Notes: a model not told the origin generated them from the letters alone. Positions 52,915 through 63,915 are shown, numbered from the stretch's first letter. The stretch is DNA of 64,000 nt from Caprimulgus europaeus (GCA_907165065.1 OU015542.1:1136001-1200000); one strand, 5' to 3'. Program-made: numbers and translations.

Positions 52915-55900
52915 CTGTCCAGGGAGAAACACGGGTGTGATAGTTTAAGGGATGCTCTTCCCGGCAAGCCCCACATTCCCCCAGCCCCCCAGATCGATGG
53001 AATCCTTCCAAAGCCATATGAAGTCGCTTGGTGTGTTCAGCCTGGAGAAGAGGAGACTGAGAGGAGATCTCATGGAGGTCTGGAACATCCTCCCCAGGGG
53101 AAGAGGAGGGGCAGGCACTGAGCTCTTCTCTCTGGCCACCAACGCCAGGAGCAGAGGCCATGGCAGGAAGATGTGGCAGGGGAGGGGGAGCTTGGCCATA
53201 AGGAAAAGGTTCTTGAGGCAGAGGGTGGTGGAGCACTGGCACAGGCTCCCCAGGGAGGTGCTGATGGCTCCAAGCCTGACAAGATTCCAGCAGCATTTGG
53301 CCAAGGCCCTCAGGGACATGGTGTGAATGTTGGGATTGTCCTGTGCAGGGACAGGAGTTGGACTCCATGATCCTAGTGGATCCCTTCCCGCTCACAACAT
53401 CCTGTGATTCGATGATTCATCCCCCAAATTCAGTGGGGTTTCTTTGCTGCATCCCCATCCCTCAGCGAGGTGTGGGTGGTCCCTGCCCACCAGCATCCCA
53501 AAGCATCTCACCTTCCTCCAGAGCTTCCACGGCCTCGGCCTCTCTCCTCCGGCGCACAGCTCGCTGCTTCTCCTCCAGCCGCTGCTTCTCCACATTGGCT
53601 TCGTCCCAGCGGCCACTCTCCATCAACCGCTGGTCGGGTCTCAGCCGGCTGTCGGTGGGAGCCACTCGCTCCTCAGGCTCGTTCAGGGTGAGGGCCAGGT
53701 CAGAGAAGAAATACATGTTCTCAGCATTCTCCCTGCGGCCGGAGAGCCCTGATCAGGATGGTGGAGGTGGTGCTGACCTTGAGCAGAGCTTCCCAGCCCT
53801 TCGTGTCCTTGTCTCACCCCAGCTCCACTGATGCTGCTCCTGCTATCCCAAACCTGACGTGCAGAGGTTCTTTAGGAACCTTCTAAGTGGAGGTGCCAAT
53901 GACACTTCAATGGGTGACTCAGAACAGAGACCCCTCCTCTGTTGGCTCTCCACAGGGAAGCTAAAGCCAAACCTACTAACTCCAAGGGCTCCAAGCCGAG
54001 ACATGAAACACCTTCACCCAAAAGCTGTTGGATGCCCAACTGCCCAACTTGGTAGCACCTAGTGAAGGACACTTTCCATAGGAGACCACTCCAGCAGAGC
54101 GTCTTCAAAGCAGGGACTGGCTGTTGGTGCTACCAAAGGTTGGAGACTGATTTGAGAGCAGTTCCTCGAGTGCTGAGAGAGGACTGGTCTCCAGAGGGCT
54201 AAAACAACTGGTGGGACAGGATGATCAAGGACTCACCAGCACGGCAAAGCTTCCAACCCACCTCCCTGCCATGGTCAGCAGACCGAAAAACTTAACCAGC
54301 ACCCCCAGCTGCCCAAAATCAAGTGTCCCCCAAAGCCACCCTCCCCTTGCAGAGGGACCTGCTCTCCCCTCCCACAGCCACCCAAGTCCTGGTCCCCTTC
54401 CCTTCTCCTCAGGTCTGGGCACACAAACCCCCTCAGGGTGACACTGTTAATCCCCATCCGGCTGTCACACCCCCGAGCACAGCACCCCGCACCGAGGGGA
54501 CTCACGGGAGGGGGTACTTCTTCCACAGGACCTTTGGAGACAGCGTCTGGTAGACAGTTTTCTGCTTGCCCTCTGTGCTGGTGCTGCCATGGCTGCTCTG
54601 CACTATCTTGGAACACTCCATCTTCTCGTCCCACGTGCCAGACATGACGTAGTGGGCTTTACCATCGGCATCACTCACCACCCCTGTCACCTAGGAGACG
54701 GAGATGGCTCTGGAGGCGTTTGGAAATGCCCAGAGGACAGGGAGAGGTGGCAGGGGGGGCAGAACACTCCCCAGGTGCCCCAACTAGAGCAGTTGGACCT
54801 GGTCCCAGGTACAATGTGGCTCATCCTGACCATGCAGGTGGACCTCCAACCCATGAAAACCTCTCCGGGTCTCAGTGCTGCAGCTCCAGCACATGGAGAG
54901 CTGAAACATGGGCTCTGCTTGGACATGGCTGATGTCCCCCCCAGCACTCCCTGGTGAGCCACGTCAGAGGTGCCAGCACAGCTCCCATGCTGGGACTCAT
55001 TCCTGGGACCCCATGAGCCTGGCTTAGAGATCAGAGCCAGGTCTCACCCTGTGCAAGGCTGCCAGAAGGAGCAAGGAGAAAGTTAGATACGCACCTTTCG
55101 GGGGACGTCTCTGGAGAAGTAGCTGTAGGGGGTAAATTTCAGCTGGCATTTATCTTTTGACTTATGGTTAACAATCTCTATCTCACCAGACTAGATGAAA
55201 GACACAGAACCACAGCGAGTGAGAGACTTTGTGAGGAGACAAATCAGGCGTTAGTCATAGTTTGTGCAGGTACAAATCCACACCAGCTGCAGCCGCCTCC
55301 CCCAGCCCCACGGCTTGCCTGCAGCGGGGTAAAACCCATCCCACCATGACCACCCTGCCCCATGGAGCTGCTGCCCTTGGCAAGAGCCATGAGGAGCTTC
55401 AAGAAGCCTCCTCCCACCCCTGCCAGGGAGAGACACCTTCCTGCCATGGCAGAGGTATGGTGAGAATACCAGGCAGCGCTGGCATAGACCCCAGGAGGGC
55501 AATGCCCTTCTAGCCACCCCACCCTTCCCAGGAGCCAGGTAGGACCCATCACCTTGAACCCGCAGCCACCGACCTGGTCAATCCAGAGCTTGCCCACAAT
55601 GATGTTGTGAACAGTGGAGGTGACTTTCCTCCAGACATAGTGATTCCCACTGGAGTGAAACTCGAGGTGGATGGCACCTGAAGAGAGAGGGATGACTTGA
55701 GCTCATCAAGGGCTGACAGCCAGGAGGAGCACAGGCACAGTGACATCCCAGCACAGAATCACAGAGAATTCCAGAACTGCCCGGATTGGAAAAGCCCTTT
55801 AAGATCATCCCCTGCAGCAGGGAGTTGCTTTTCACACAGAATCCCAGAATTGCCTGGATTGGAAAAGATCTTTGAGATCATCGAGTCCAATCGTGAACCC

Positions 55901-58900
55901 AACACTGACCAGTCCCCGACTGACCCCTGTCCCTCAGCACTGTGTCTACACGACTCTTCAATCCCTCCAGGGATGGGGACTCCACCACTGCCCTGGGCAA
56001 CCCCTTCCAATGCCTCAGAACCCTTTTAGCAAAGAAATTCTTCCTCACATCCAATCTCAACTGCTCTGGGCACAACTTGAGGCCATTTCCTCTTGTCATG
56101 TCCCTTGTTCCTTGGTTGAACAGACCCACCCCCACCTCTCTCCACTCTCCTTTCAGGGAGTTAGACAGAGCCAGAAGGTCTCCCCTCAGCCTCCTTTTCT
56201 CCAGGCTCAACACCCCCAGTTCCCTCAGCTGTGAACTCATCACACTTGTGCTCCAGACCCTTCCCCAGCTCCATGCCGAGTGCAGGGGTAAGGTAACTTC
56301 TCACCATGCTCGTCCTCGGAGCCAATCTGGCCCCTCTACCAGCATCTCCCACCATCAGCCCCCAAACAGGGCTGGGTCTGGAACCATCCCTCCCCTTGCT
56401 GCACCCTCCATGGTTTGTTGCAATAAGGGAACTGCCAGGCCCTCTGTTCTCTTCCCACCCCCCACAAAAGCTCTAATTTTAAAAGCAGGTCAGAACTGCT
56501 CTGCCTGGTTGACTCTCAAGTGTCATGAGACCAGTCAGGCACCAGCACAGCTCTGGGAGCAGCCCTGGGCATGCTGTCCAGCCCTGGGCATGCTGTCCAG
56601 CCCTGGGATGGGCAGAAGACAAATAAAACCTCACAAAGAGGGAGCTTATTGCATCTGGCTGCCAGGGAGAAGGTTAAATCAGGCAGCAAGATAATCTTTA
56701 AACATCATTTCAGGAGAAATCAATTAATGGGCAAGCAGAACATTTCCAAAGCACATCCACTACGTTGCGAGCAGCGAGCAAAGCAGCTGGTGTCATTTCC
56801 AGGGCAGAGGAGGGATTGTAGGGTTGTCTCTGACTGAGCCAGATTTGTGCTCCCTGCATTGTGTGAGGTGAGCCCAAGGGACCAGCACGTTGCTTCAGCC
56901 TCTTGAGTATTGCAGGAGCAGCATGTGGAGCAAAGCAAGCCAAGATCCTCTTGGCACAAGTCACCTACCCAGTGGCATGATGGAGAGATATTTGCCCCTG
57001 AACTTGCTGGCAATGGTGATTTCCTGCCACAATGTCCACCCTCGCCTGGAGTAGACATGATGGGCGGCTGCCGGGGGGTGGTGGCTCACCTGGGAGAGAG
57101 GAGAAACAGCTCATAAGGTCACAGCCACCAGCACTGGAGAGGCCTGGTGAGTGCCCACAGTTTGACTGCTAGGAGAGGTGAGAGCTCCACACCAGCTTGG
57201 ATCCTGAGGATGCTCCACTGTGCTGACTTGAACCTGCAAGTCTTCTCCTGGGCACTGGGATGACCTCCTGTGAGGTACTCGGGCAGCACATGGAAGTGCC
57301 CCGTAGCTCCTCTGAGGCTCACTGGGAAAGAATCAGCTGTAAAATACAGCAACTATCGCTATGAGGTGACTCTGTACTGTGACCCCAGGACACGGCCCCA
57401 CTCTCCAGGAATCCTGGTTGAGAGAAAGGGATGTGCCAACACCCAGTCCACACATGTCCACATCCCCAGTAATCCCAGTGTAACAGCATCTCTCCTACCA
57501 GCGGCAGCTCCCACTGCTCTGCTGGGGAACTCCCAGGGGGCATAGACCCCCCCAAGTCATTCGAGACACATAGGTCTGCCCAGCCAAGGCTTTGGCTTTC
57601 CCCCTGCAGACACTCTGGGTTGGACAAGTAGATACGACGTCCTCTGTACTGGGTGTCATGGTTCCACTGGGCTGGCAGCCAAACACAGCCACTCACTCAC
57701 AGCCCCCACCCAGGGAATAGGGGAGAGATTTGGAGGGGCAGGGGTAAGGAGACCCATAGGGTGAGATAAGAACAATTTAATCATGGAAATAAAATAAAAC
57801 TTTTAATAATACTGATATTAAAATAGTAATTATAATAATAACAGTAATAAAATATGCAAATGAGTGATACCCAGTGCCATTGCTCACCACCCGCCAAACA
57901 AGCCCGGCCCATTCCCAGAGAACGATCCCGGAGCAGCGACAATCCCGACCCGAAACCGCAATCCCGGGAGAGCCAGAGCCAGCGAGAGCCAGAGAGAGCC
58001 AGAGAGGAAGAGCCCCTCATGGATCTCCTGCCCATGGGGGACAGGAGATGGAACAGCCCCTTGGCAGAGCCCAATGCCAATCTGTCTTACTAATTTAAAT
58101 ATTCCTTGCCCCCTGTTAGACCCGGCACCTGCAGACCAGTAAAACACGAAGTCCTTTGACTTCCAGCAACAACTGAAAACATCGGCGTGTTCTCAACATT
58201 CTTCTTATACCAAATCCTGTACTGAAACCCAACCCCAGCGCTGTTCTGGCTGCTAAAGAGAAACCAGCTCTGGCCCAGCTAAAACCAGGACACTGGGAAT
58301 GACTTGTGAAAGGACACTGCTCACGTTTCCTTGCACTGGAAAAGCTGCCTAAACCTGAGGTGGGAGCAGGACATCCCAGGCAGAGTGCTCTGAGGTCTCA
58401 CCCAGCAAACCCACAGTGACCCAGCATGGCACACATCACCCATCACCAGGACCCGCTAACCCCCACACCACAACAGCCATACCACCAAGTTCAGAGCTTA
58501 TTTGCACGGATGCAATTACAGGCTGAGCGCCCTGAGCTCCGGGATTACAAACATGAGCAGAGTAAAAACCTCCCCATTAAATCCCACTGTCACCAGCAGG
58601 AGAAAATCCTATTTGGATAACTGGATTTCAGGCACAGGATTATCAACACTTTGTTCACGTCGGCAGGCTGAGCACATGCAGCATCCAGGAAAAGTTTAGA
58701 GCAGTGGGAACAGTGTCCGTCTGTCCATCCCAACTGCAGCACCAGGGCAAGAGGCACTGCCGAGGCTGTGTGAGTGCAAAGCTGCACCGTCACCAGATGT
58801 GCCCGATGAGACAGCTCCAGGTTGGAGATTTAGAAGCTCCACTCATGCACCAAAGGCTCCAGAGTGCTGCAATGCAGCAGCTTTGCTCCAAGTTACAACA

Positions 58901-61264
58901 AACCTAATTTTGGAGGAATCTCATGAGTTGGAGCTGTTCGGCCTGGAGAAGAGAAGGCTCCAGGGAGACCTTCCAGTGGCCTCCCAGTACCTGAAGGGGC
59001 TCCAGGAAGGCTGGGGAGGGACTTTGGCCAAGGGCAGGGAGTGACAGAACAAGGGGTGATGGCTTGAAACTGGAAGAGGGGAGATGGAGATGAGATGTGA
59101 GGAAGAAATTGTTTGGTGTGAGGGTGGTGAGACCCTGGCCCAGGTTGGCCAGAGAGGCTGTGGCTGCTCCTCCCTGGAAGTGTTCTCGGCCAGGTTGGAT
59201 GAGGCTTTGAGCAACCTGGTCTAGTGGAAGGTGTCCCTGCTGCTGGCAGGGGAGTTGGAACTGGATGAGCTTCAAGGTCCCTCCCAACCCAAACCAGTCT
59301 GGGATTCTATGATTCTATACAGGCGTCGCTGGGGACAATCAAAGGTGGCTGACATCAGGCACGCAGCTTTGGGTGGCACGAAGGGACTGCAGAGACACGG
59401 ATGCTGGAGATAATCTACTGTAGGCTCTTTCCTTTTGCCATGAGCAAGGGGTCTCATTTTGTTACTGCCTGGAGCAAGGGAGCCAAGAGAGATGGGATGG
59501 GATGTGACAGGAGATGCTGTCCTGCCTCTAGCCAGAGTGTTGCAAGAGTCTGCCAAGCTTGGGCAACCACCACCATGGAGGGGCTTTGTCTGCACCCATG
59601 TGTCCTGTGAGGAGGTGATGGCCAAACATGGCACCTGCTATAGTGGCTGCTCCAAACCTGGACACGAAGTGCCATGACTTGGAGGAGATGATGATGACAA
59701 GGGACAGAGAGAATCTAAACCATGTCAGGGGGATACGAGGATGCTGGTGCAAACCTGAGCCTCTTTGCTGCTGTATTGGGTTTGTGTGGCAAGGGTTTGG
59801 TAGTAGGGGAGGGGCATGGCCACAGTGGTGGCTTCTGTGAGAAGCTGCCAGAAGCTTTCCCCTTGTCTGAAAGAGCCATTGCCAGTCAGGTACAAGAGGG
59901 ACCCACTGCTGGCCAAGGCCAAGCCAATCAGTAACGCCTCTGTGATAACATAATTAAGAAAAAAAGGGGGAGAGAAAAAAAAGCTGCACACTTTGCAGCG
60001 AGAGAGAGGAGTGAGAAGATGTGAGAGAAACAGCTCTACAGACACCAAGGTCAGGGCAGAAGGAGGGGGAGGAGGTGCTCCTGGCATAGGAGCAGAGATT
60101 GCCCTGCAACTTGTCATGAAGCCCAAGGTGAGGCAGGCTGTCCCCCTACAGACCGTGGAGGTCCATGGTGGAGCAGATGTCCACCTGTAACCCATGGAGG
60201 TCCATGGTGGAGCAGATGTCCACCTGTAACCCATGGAGGACCCCACACATGATGGTTGTTCTGCCCCCAAGATGGCACAGCCACCCCCTGGAGAACACAA
60301 AGCCCCACAAATATGATGTCCTGCCTGCAAAGGGTGACAAATGACCCCATCCCTCCCCAGGAATCCAGGATGGACCAGTCAAGTGTGCTAAATATTAAAC
60401 AGTCAATTTTCTCCACAGGTCACAACTCATTAAACGCTGCAGGTTTTTAATGAAGACTTGCTGTTTGTCCAACGTGTGCCAGGTGCGCTCTGTGGTTAGA
60501 GCGTGGGGCTGTCAGAGGTTCTCAGGTTGCCCCCAAGATTGGAAACTAAAAACTTTCAGTCCAACAAGAAAGAAACGAGACCCTGAGACACCCTCCAGCC
60601 CAAAGACAACCTGAAACAGGGAGGAACCGTGCCAGACCTCATGCGCATCACTGGCACGGCAAGGAGGGACCTCAGGTGAGGACAGCTTCTCCCTTTCTGC
60701 TCAAGTGTTGAGATGTGACAGCAACCCCATTCCTAGGCAGGAGACCTGGTAGGGTGATGGCCACCCTTCTCCTCCCCACCTTCCCCATCTCCTGCTCTGC
60801 AACGCTGGAATGGGCACACTGTCCTCCTGCTTCTGAAAAATAGCTTGGGCTGTGCCTGTTGCTGCTGCTGGCAACACCACCAGCAACCTGCTGGCTGTCT
60901 GGGCCAGGAGGATGTCTCAGTGCGAGGAGATACTGGGTCTCCTTCAGGGAAGGGCTGCTTTGGCTGGGCAGGAGCAGAAGGACAGACACACAGAGCCTCT
61001 GTGCAGACCCTGGCTCACCTGTTCACACAGGGAACGGAAACCCAACTCCTCCAGCCGGTCAAGCTCGTAGGTTTCCCCCAGCAGTGGGTTGAATGGCTTT
61101 GCAGTGCGGTGGACAGTCGTCGAGTAGGAAGACACTGAAAACGCAGCAACAAAGCACATCTGCTCCGTGGAGCTCTCACACTTGACTGCTTTGTCCAGCA
61201 GCTCATGGTACTCCAAGTCCTCCGTCAGCCTCTGCAGCATGGAGAGTGGCTCGTTGAAGTTGAC
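52772..61264 (-). CDS. OSBP2: OSBP2 (ORP4), 3' seven coding exons, partial at 5' end
   Basis: Oxysterol-binding protein 2 binds sterol and phosphatidylinositol 4-phosphate and works at ER-Golgi/ER-membrane contacts. Seven minus-strand exons were assembled from splice signals and frame: 61019-61264, 56969-57089, 55574-55677, 55095-55190, 54506-54690, 53512-53732, 52772-52914. The total is 1116 nt, 371 residues plus TGA. Every donor is GT and every acceptor AG, and all codon phases join. The product is the ORD domain from [13 protein letters not shown], through [31 protein letters not shown] and [18 protein letters not shown], to the terminal WSTCPDIF. The choice of OSBP2 over OSBP rests on remembered family differences such as [16 protein letters not shown] and [10 protein letters not shown]. 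The N-terminal PH domain, coiled coil, FFAT motif and the exon just before VNFNEPLS were not found up to 64000, so they should lie to the right. No frameshift or stop was seen. OSBP is the only close alternative. Confidence 0.93.
53020..53420 (+). mobile_element. CR1 LINE 3' fragment in last OSBP2 intron
   Basis: Starts near TTGGTGTGTTCAGCCTGGAG and ends at the octamer-like TGTGATTCGATGATTC. It lies antisense to OSBP2 in the 597-bp intron between exons F and G and makes up about two thirds of it. Confidence 0.88.
53512..53732 (-). CDS. OSBP2: OSBP2 exon F: C-terminal helix exon
   Basis: This 221-nt exon has acceptor ggccgcag and donor GAAG|gtgaga. It encodes [18 protein letters not shown], then [17 protein letters not shown], then [17 protein letters not shown] and an Arg/Glu-rich tail ([15 protein letters not shown]). 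The RLRPDQR...WDEAN...K..LE..QR pattern is the conserved ORD C-terminal helix. The tail should form a charged helix before the variable linker into the last exon. Confidence 0.95.
54506..54690 (-). CDS. OSBP2: OSBP2 exon E: VTGVVSD...KKYPLP exon
   Basis: This 185-nt exon has acceptor gtctcctag and donor CCC|gtgagt. It encodes [31 protein letters not shown], a short Ser/Thr-rich linker, [16 protein letters not shown] and KKYPLP. The linker and KQKTVYQTL are the best evidence for OSBP2 over OSBP, where this loop differs (from memory). Confidence 0.94.
55095..55190 (-). CDS. OSBP2: OSBP2 exon [13 protein letters not shown] exon
   Basis: This 96-nt exon encodes 32 residues, phase 0 at both ends: [19 protein letters not shown] then [13 protein letters not shown]. 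The acceptor is tttcatctag and the donor AAG|gtgcgt. It is too short to stand out as an open frame and was placed by homology and by the phase of its neighbours. RDVPRK differs from the EAARK/DVARK I remember in mammalian OSBP2/OSBP, a small lineage change. Confidence 0.92.
55574..55677 (-). CDS. OSBP2: OSBP2 exon [11 protein letters not shown] exon
   Basis: This 104-nt exon runs from an acceptor of tctctcttcag to CAG|gtcggt, a weaker donor than its neighbours. It completes the glycine codon and encodes [17 protein letters not shown] followed by [17 protein letters not shown], a conserved beta-strand pair of the ORD barrel. Confidence 0.94.
55756..56255 (-). mobile_element. two adjacent CR1 LINE 3' ends, head to tail
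   Basis: A short antisense CR1 terminus (55756-55812, CAGAACTGCCCGGATTGGAA) is followed 25 bp later by a longer copy of the same subfamily (55837-56255, CAGAATTGCCTGGATTGGAA to TCATCACACTTGTGCTCCAG). Both lie in the OSBP2 intron between exons B and C, in gene orientation. Confidence 0.85.
56969..57089 (-). CDS. OSBP2: OSBP2 exon B: VSHHPP signature exon
   Basis: This 121-nt exon starts after ctctctcccag and reads [18 protein letters not shown], then [18 protein letters not shown], then IMPLG. The two histidines of VSHHPP bind the PI4P headgroup in ORD proteins (family knowledge). The donor is CTGG|gtaggt, leaving one base of the glycine codon. The intron upstream is about 3.9 kb and holds an LTR, a CR1, another LTR fragment and a tRNA-like relic. 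Confidence 0.95.
57654..58292 (-). mobile_element. ERVL-like solo LTR with 5-bp target duplication (fossil)
   Basis: A 639-bp element bounded by TGTCATGG and CCAGGACA on the plus strand, so TG...CA when read on the minus strand. It is flanked by identical 5-bp repeats ctggg at 57649-57653 and 58293-58297. No internal viral region is present, so it is a solo LTR left by recombination. It sits in the OSBP2 intron in the same orientation as the gene and looks fairly young, being very similar to the copy at 46078. Confidence 0.9.
58926..59319 (+). mobile_element. CR1 LINE 3' fragment in OSBP2 intron
   Basis: A full-quality CR1 tail from GAGCTGTTCGGCCTGGAGAA to the classic repeated ATTCTATGATTCTAT end. 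It lies in the 3.9-kb intron, antisense to the gene. Confidence 0.92.
59772..60241 (+). mobile_element. ERVL-like LTR, partial (fossil)
   Basis: It opens TGTATTGGGTTTGTGTGGCA, the start of a common neoavian LTR family (recognised from memory), and contains a conserved block near 59940 (CGCCTCTGTGATAACATAAT). A 39-base unit is repeated in tandem at 60156-60194 and 60195-60233. The right end is lost near 60241. It lies in the large OSBP2 intron, antisense to the gene. Confidence 0.75.
60475..60540 (+). pseudogene. tRNA-Ile-like relic
   Basis: The run TGGTTAGAGCGTGG followed by GGCTG and AGGTTCTCAGGTTGCCCCC matches the D-arm/A-box and T-arm/B-box side of a vertebrate tRNA-Ile, aligned from memory. 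The anticodon region is shortened and the acceptor stem does not pair well, so it is not a working tRNA. It may be a tRNA pseudogene or the head of a tRNA-derived SINE. It lies in the OSBP2 intron, antisense to the gene. Confidence 0.5.
61019..61264 (-). CDS. OSBP2: OSBP2 exon A: start of ORD core
   Basis: This 246-nt exon encodes 82 residues and is phase 0 at both ends. The acceptor is a pyrimidine run ending ccctccag before GTCAAC, and the donor is CAG|gtgagcc. It carries [13 protein letters not shown], the strand after the ORD lid, then the [13 protein letters not shown] block of the sterol pocket wall. It ends with LCEQ, the first two residues of the EQVSHHPP family signature. Reading past the donor gives VSQ instead of VSHHPP, which confirms the splice. 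Confidence 0.95.
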
Positions 61265-61590
61265 CTGGAGGGGAACAAGGAAGGGTCAGCAAAGCAGGAA
61301 AGATGCCACACCAGGAACTTCACCTTTTGCCTTTTCCCCCCTCCATTAACTACCAACATCCCACATGTTTGGCTCTCTGAGCACAGTGCAATGCACCCAA
61401 GAGTCAGGAATCCAGGGCGGATGGAAACTGCATCTTCACTGAAGCTGCAGCTCTGCAAGCAGCTCGTGGCACAGGGCTGGATGAGTCAAGGTGTGCTTCC
61501 TGCACACTGTCTCTGCAGCATCTCATGAACATCAAATAAAAGCAAGAAACGTGCTCGGCCGTGCTCCTCGAACCGCACCACGAGAGACAT

Positions 61591-62173
61591 TGTGGGATTT
61601 TAACTTGGCTGGCAGAGAAACACCACACAGCCGCTTGCACACCTCCCTTTCCCCCACCATGCAGGGAATAGGGGAGAGAATTGGAGGGGTAAAGGTGAGG
61701 AGATTTGTAGGTTGAGATAACAACAATTTAATAATTGGAGTAAAATAAACTTAAAATAGTGATTATGATTATTATTATAACAAATATATATATATATATT
61801 TATGTGATGCACAGTACAATTGCTCACCACCTGCCAATAACGATCCAGAGGAATGGGAACCACAAACCTGAAACTGCAATCCCGGAAGAGCAAGCCCAAG
61901 TTATGCCCAAGAGAATCCCCAGCTTTCCGGTCAGCCCTGGTCAATGTACTGACCATGACGGGATATGAGATGGAACATCTCATTGGCAGAGCCAAATGCC
62001 AATTCTGGGCTTCGCTTCCCCCCTCCCAGACCTTTGCACTCGCAAACTACCCAAACACGGTGCCCTTGTACCTTATCAACAGTCTTCTCATAACAAATCC
62101 CACACTGAAACCAAAACACATCTATTCCATCTACTGAGAAGAAAATTAAATCCATCGTAGCAAAACCAGGACA
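61591..62173 (-). mobile_element. ERVL-like solo LTR, diverged (fossil)
   Basis: Same family as 57654-58292 but a different subfamily. It starts TGTGGGATTTTAACTTGGCT and ends CCAGGACA on the plus strand. The flanks gacat (61586-61590) and gaaat (62174-62178) match 4 of 5, consistent with an aged target duplication. It lies in the OSBP2 intron upstream of exon A, in gene orientation. Confidence 0.85.
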
Positions 62174-62434
62174 GAAATGAAGCCTTTGAAGTTCCCAGCT
62201 GAGAAGAGGTTTGCCAGGAAGCCTACAGCCCCACAAGCTACGCAGATATCCTCCCAGGTGTCACATTGCTCCACTGATAGAGCACCGGTGACCCTCAAAA
62301 TGAGCCTCAGCAGCAAGAGCAGCTCCCTCCTGGCTCCCGATCAGCATCCCACTGGCCACAAGCAAGAGACAACGTGAGGCAGAAATGTGCTGCTCCCTGG
62401 GCTGCCCCACATCACCTCCTGGCAAAGCCATTCC

Positions 62435-62763
62435 TGAAGGGGGTCTACAAGAAAGCTGGGAAAGGACTTTTTATAAGGGCAGTTAGTGATAGAACAAGGG
62501 GTGATGGCTTGAAACTGGAAGAGGGGAGATGGAGATGAGATGTGAGGAAGAAATTCTTTGGTGTGAGGGTGGTGAGACCCTGGCCCAGGTTGGCCAGAGA
62601 AGCTGTGGCTGCTCCTCCCTGGAAGTGTTCTCGGCCAGGTTGGATGAGGCTTTGAGCAACCTGGTCTAGTGGAAGGTGTCCCTGCTGCTGGCAGGTGGGT
62701 TGGAACTGGATGAGTTTTAAGGTCCCTCCCAAACCAAACCAGTCTGGGATTCTATGATTCTAT
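62435..62763 (+). mobile_element. CR1 LINE 3' fragment
   Basis: Very similar to 58926-59319 (GGTGATGGCTTGAAACTGGA, TTCTCGGCCAGGTTGGATGA) and ends GGGATTCTATGATTCTAT. Confidence 0.92.
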
Positions 62764-63665
62764 CCCCACACCAGACTGAAGCTCAGAAAACCTTGAAAAG
62801 GTCTCCCTGCTCCTGGGACTGCAGCCCCACAACAGCACCCAAACTGCACGTGTGAGCTGGAGGCAGCAGCAGCAGCTATGCCCCACAGGACAGAGAGCAG
62901 AGGGGAAGCTCTGTCTTGGGAGAGCCTGAATGGGTCCCATTTCCACCCCCAAGTCTCTTTGTCCATTAGAAAACTTTGCTGTACATTCCCTGGTTGGACA
63001 GGCTGCAGACATCTCTGCAGGAAAAAAAACAAAACAGTTGATTTTAACAATAATTTTTGTTCTGAAAATAACTGAAATAAAAATATAACTGAAAGGAAAA
63101 GAGATACTTTGTCTCAGGAGGTCTTCTGCCTCAAAACCACATGAAATTCACTTTTTACTTTCAGTTCAGAACAAAGAAATAACGTTTTAGAAGGAGCAGA
63201 TGGTTGAAGGATGGGAGAACCACTTCTATAAGCCAAGTTACATATTTCACACCAAACAAAACAAACCCTGGATCGTTCCACTCTGGGAGTTCAGCAGCAG
63301 GGATCATACAGCATCTGAGCAAGAAAGGGCTGTGCAAAGGGAAGCATCACATCCACACAAAACAGCAAATTGCTGCCAGCTTGAGAGAGCTCTCGGGAGA
63401 GATGCAGGTGGAGCGAGAACAAAGCCAGCAGCTGCATACTCTCCACTGGCACCGCTCCAGCAATGGCAAACCAAAACCCTTCACAGTCAAAGATGAACCA
63501 CCCAAAATGAAACCCCCTAAAGCTGTTTTCTTCTTTTTCAATGCTCCAGGTTTGTTTGTTCAGAGGAAAAACGAAGCAGTGGTTCGTTAGTTCATCACAT
63601 CTGCCAGGAAGGGGATTGGGTCTTGGAAATGCTCTTAATTTGCCAAGAATCGGGCGATTAAAAAA

Positions 63666-63915
63666 ATGGCTTTAAATTGGAAGAAGGGAGATGGAGATGA
63701 GATGTGAGGAAATTCTTTGGTGTGAGGGTGGTGAGACCCTGGCCCAGGTTGGCCAGAGAAGCTGTGGCTGCTCCTCCCTGGAAGTGTTCTCAGCCAGGCT
63801 GGATGAGGCTTTGAGCAACCTGGTCTAGTGGAAGGTGTCCCTGCTGCTGGCAGGGGGGTGGGAACTGGATGAGCTTTAAGGTCCCTTCCAACCCAAACCA
63901 ACCTGTGATCCTATG
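63666..63915 (+). mobile_element. CR1 LINE 3' fragment
   Basis: Third close copy of the same subfamily: GGAAGAAGGGAGATGGAGAT, then GAGCAACCTGGTCTAGTGGA, ending TGTGATCCTATGA. Confidence 0.9.

Noticed and set aside
52915-53395. N-terminal extension of the OSBP2 last exon (207-codon frame)
   Set aside because: The extension is intron and antisense CR1; the acceptor at 52915-52916 and the OSBP2 homology fix the exon start at 52914.
55942-56694. 250-codon plus-strand frame
   Set aside because: Starts in an antisense CR1 and runs into intron sequence of OSBP2.
59725-60330. 201-codon minus-strand frame with a repeated [13 protein letters not shown] unit
   Set aside because: Antisense reading of an LTR with a 39-bp tandem unit.
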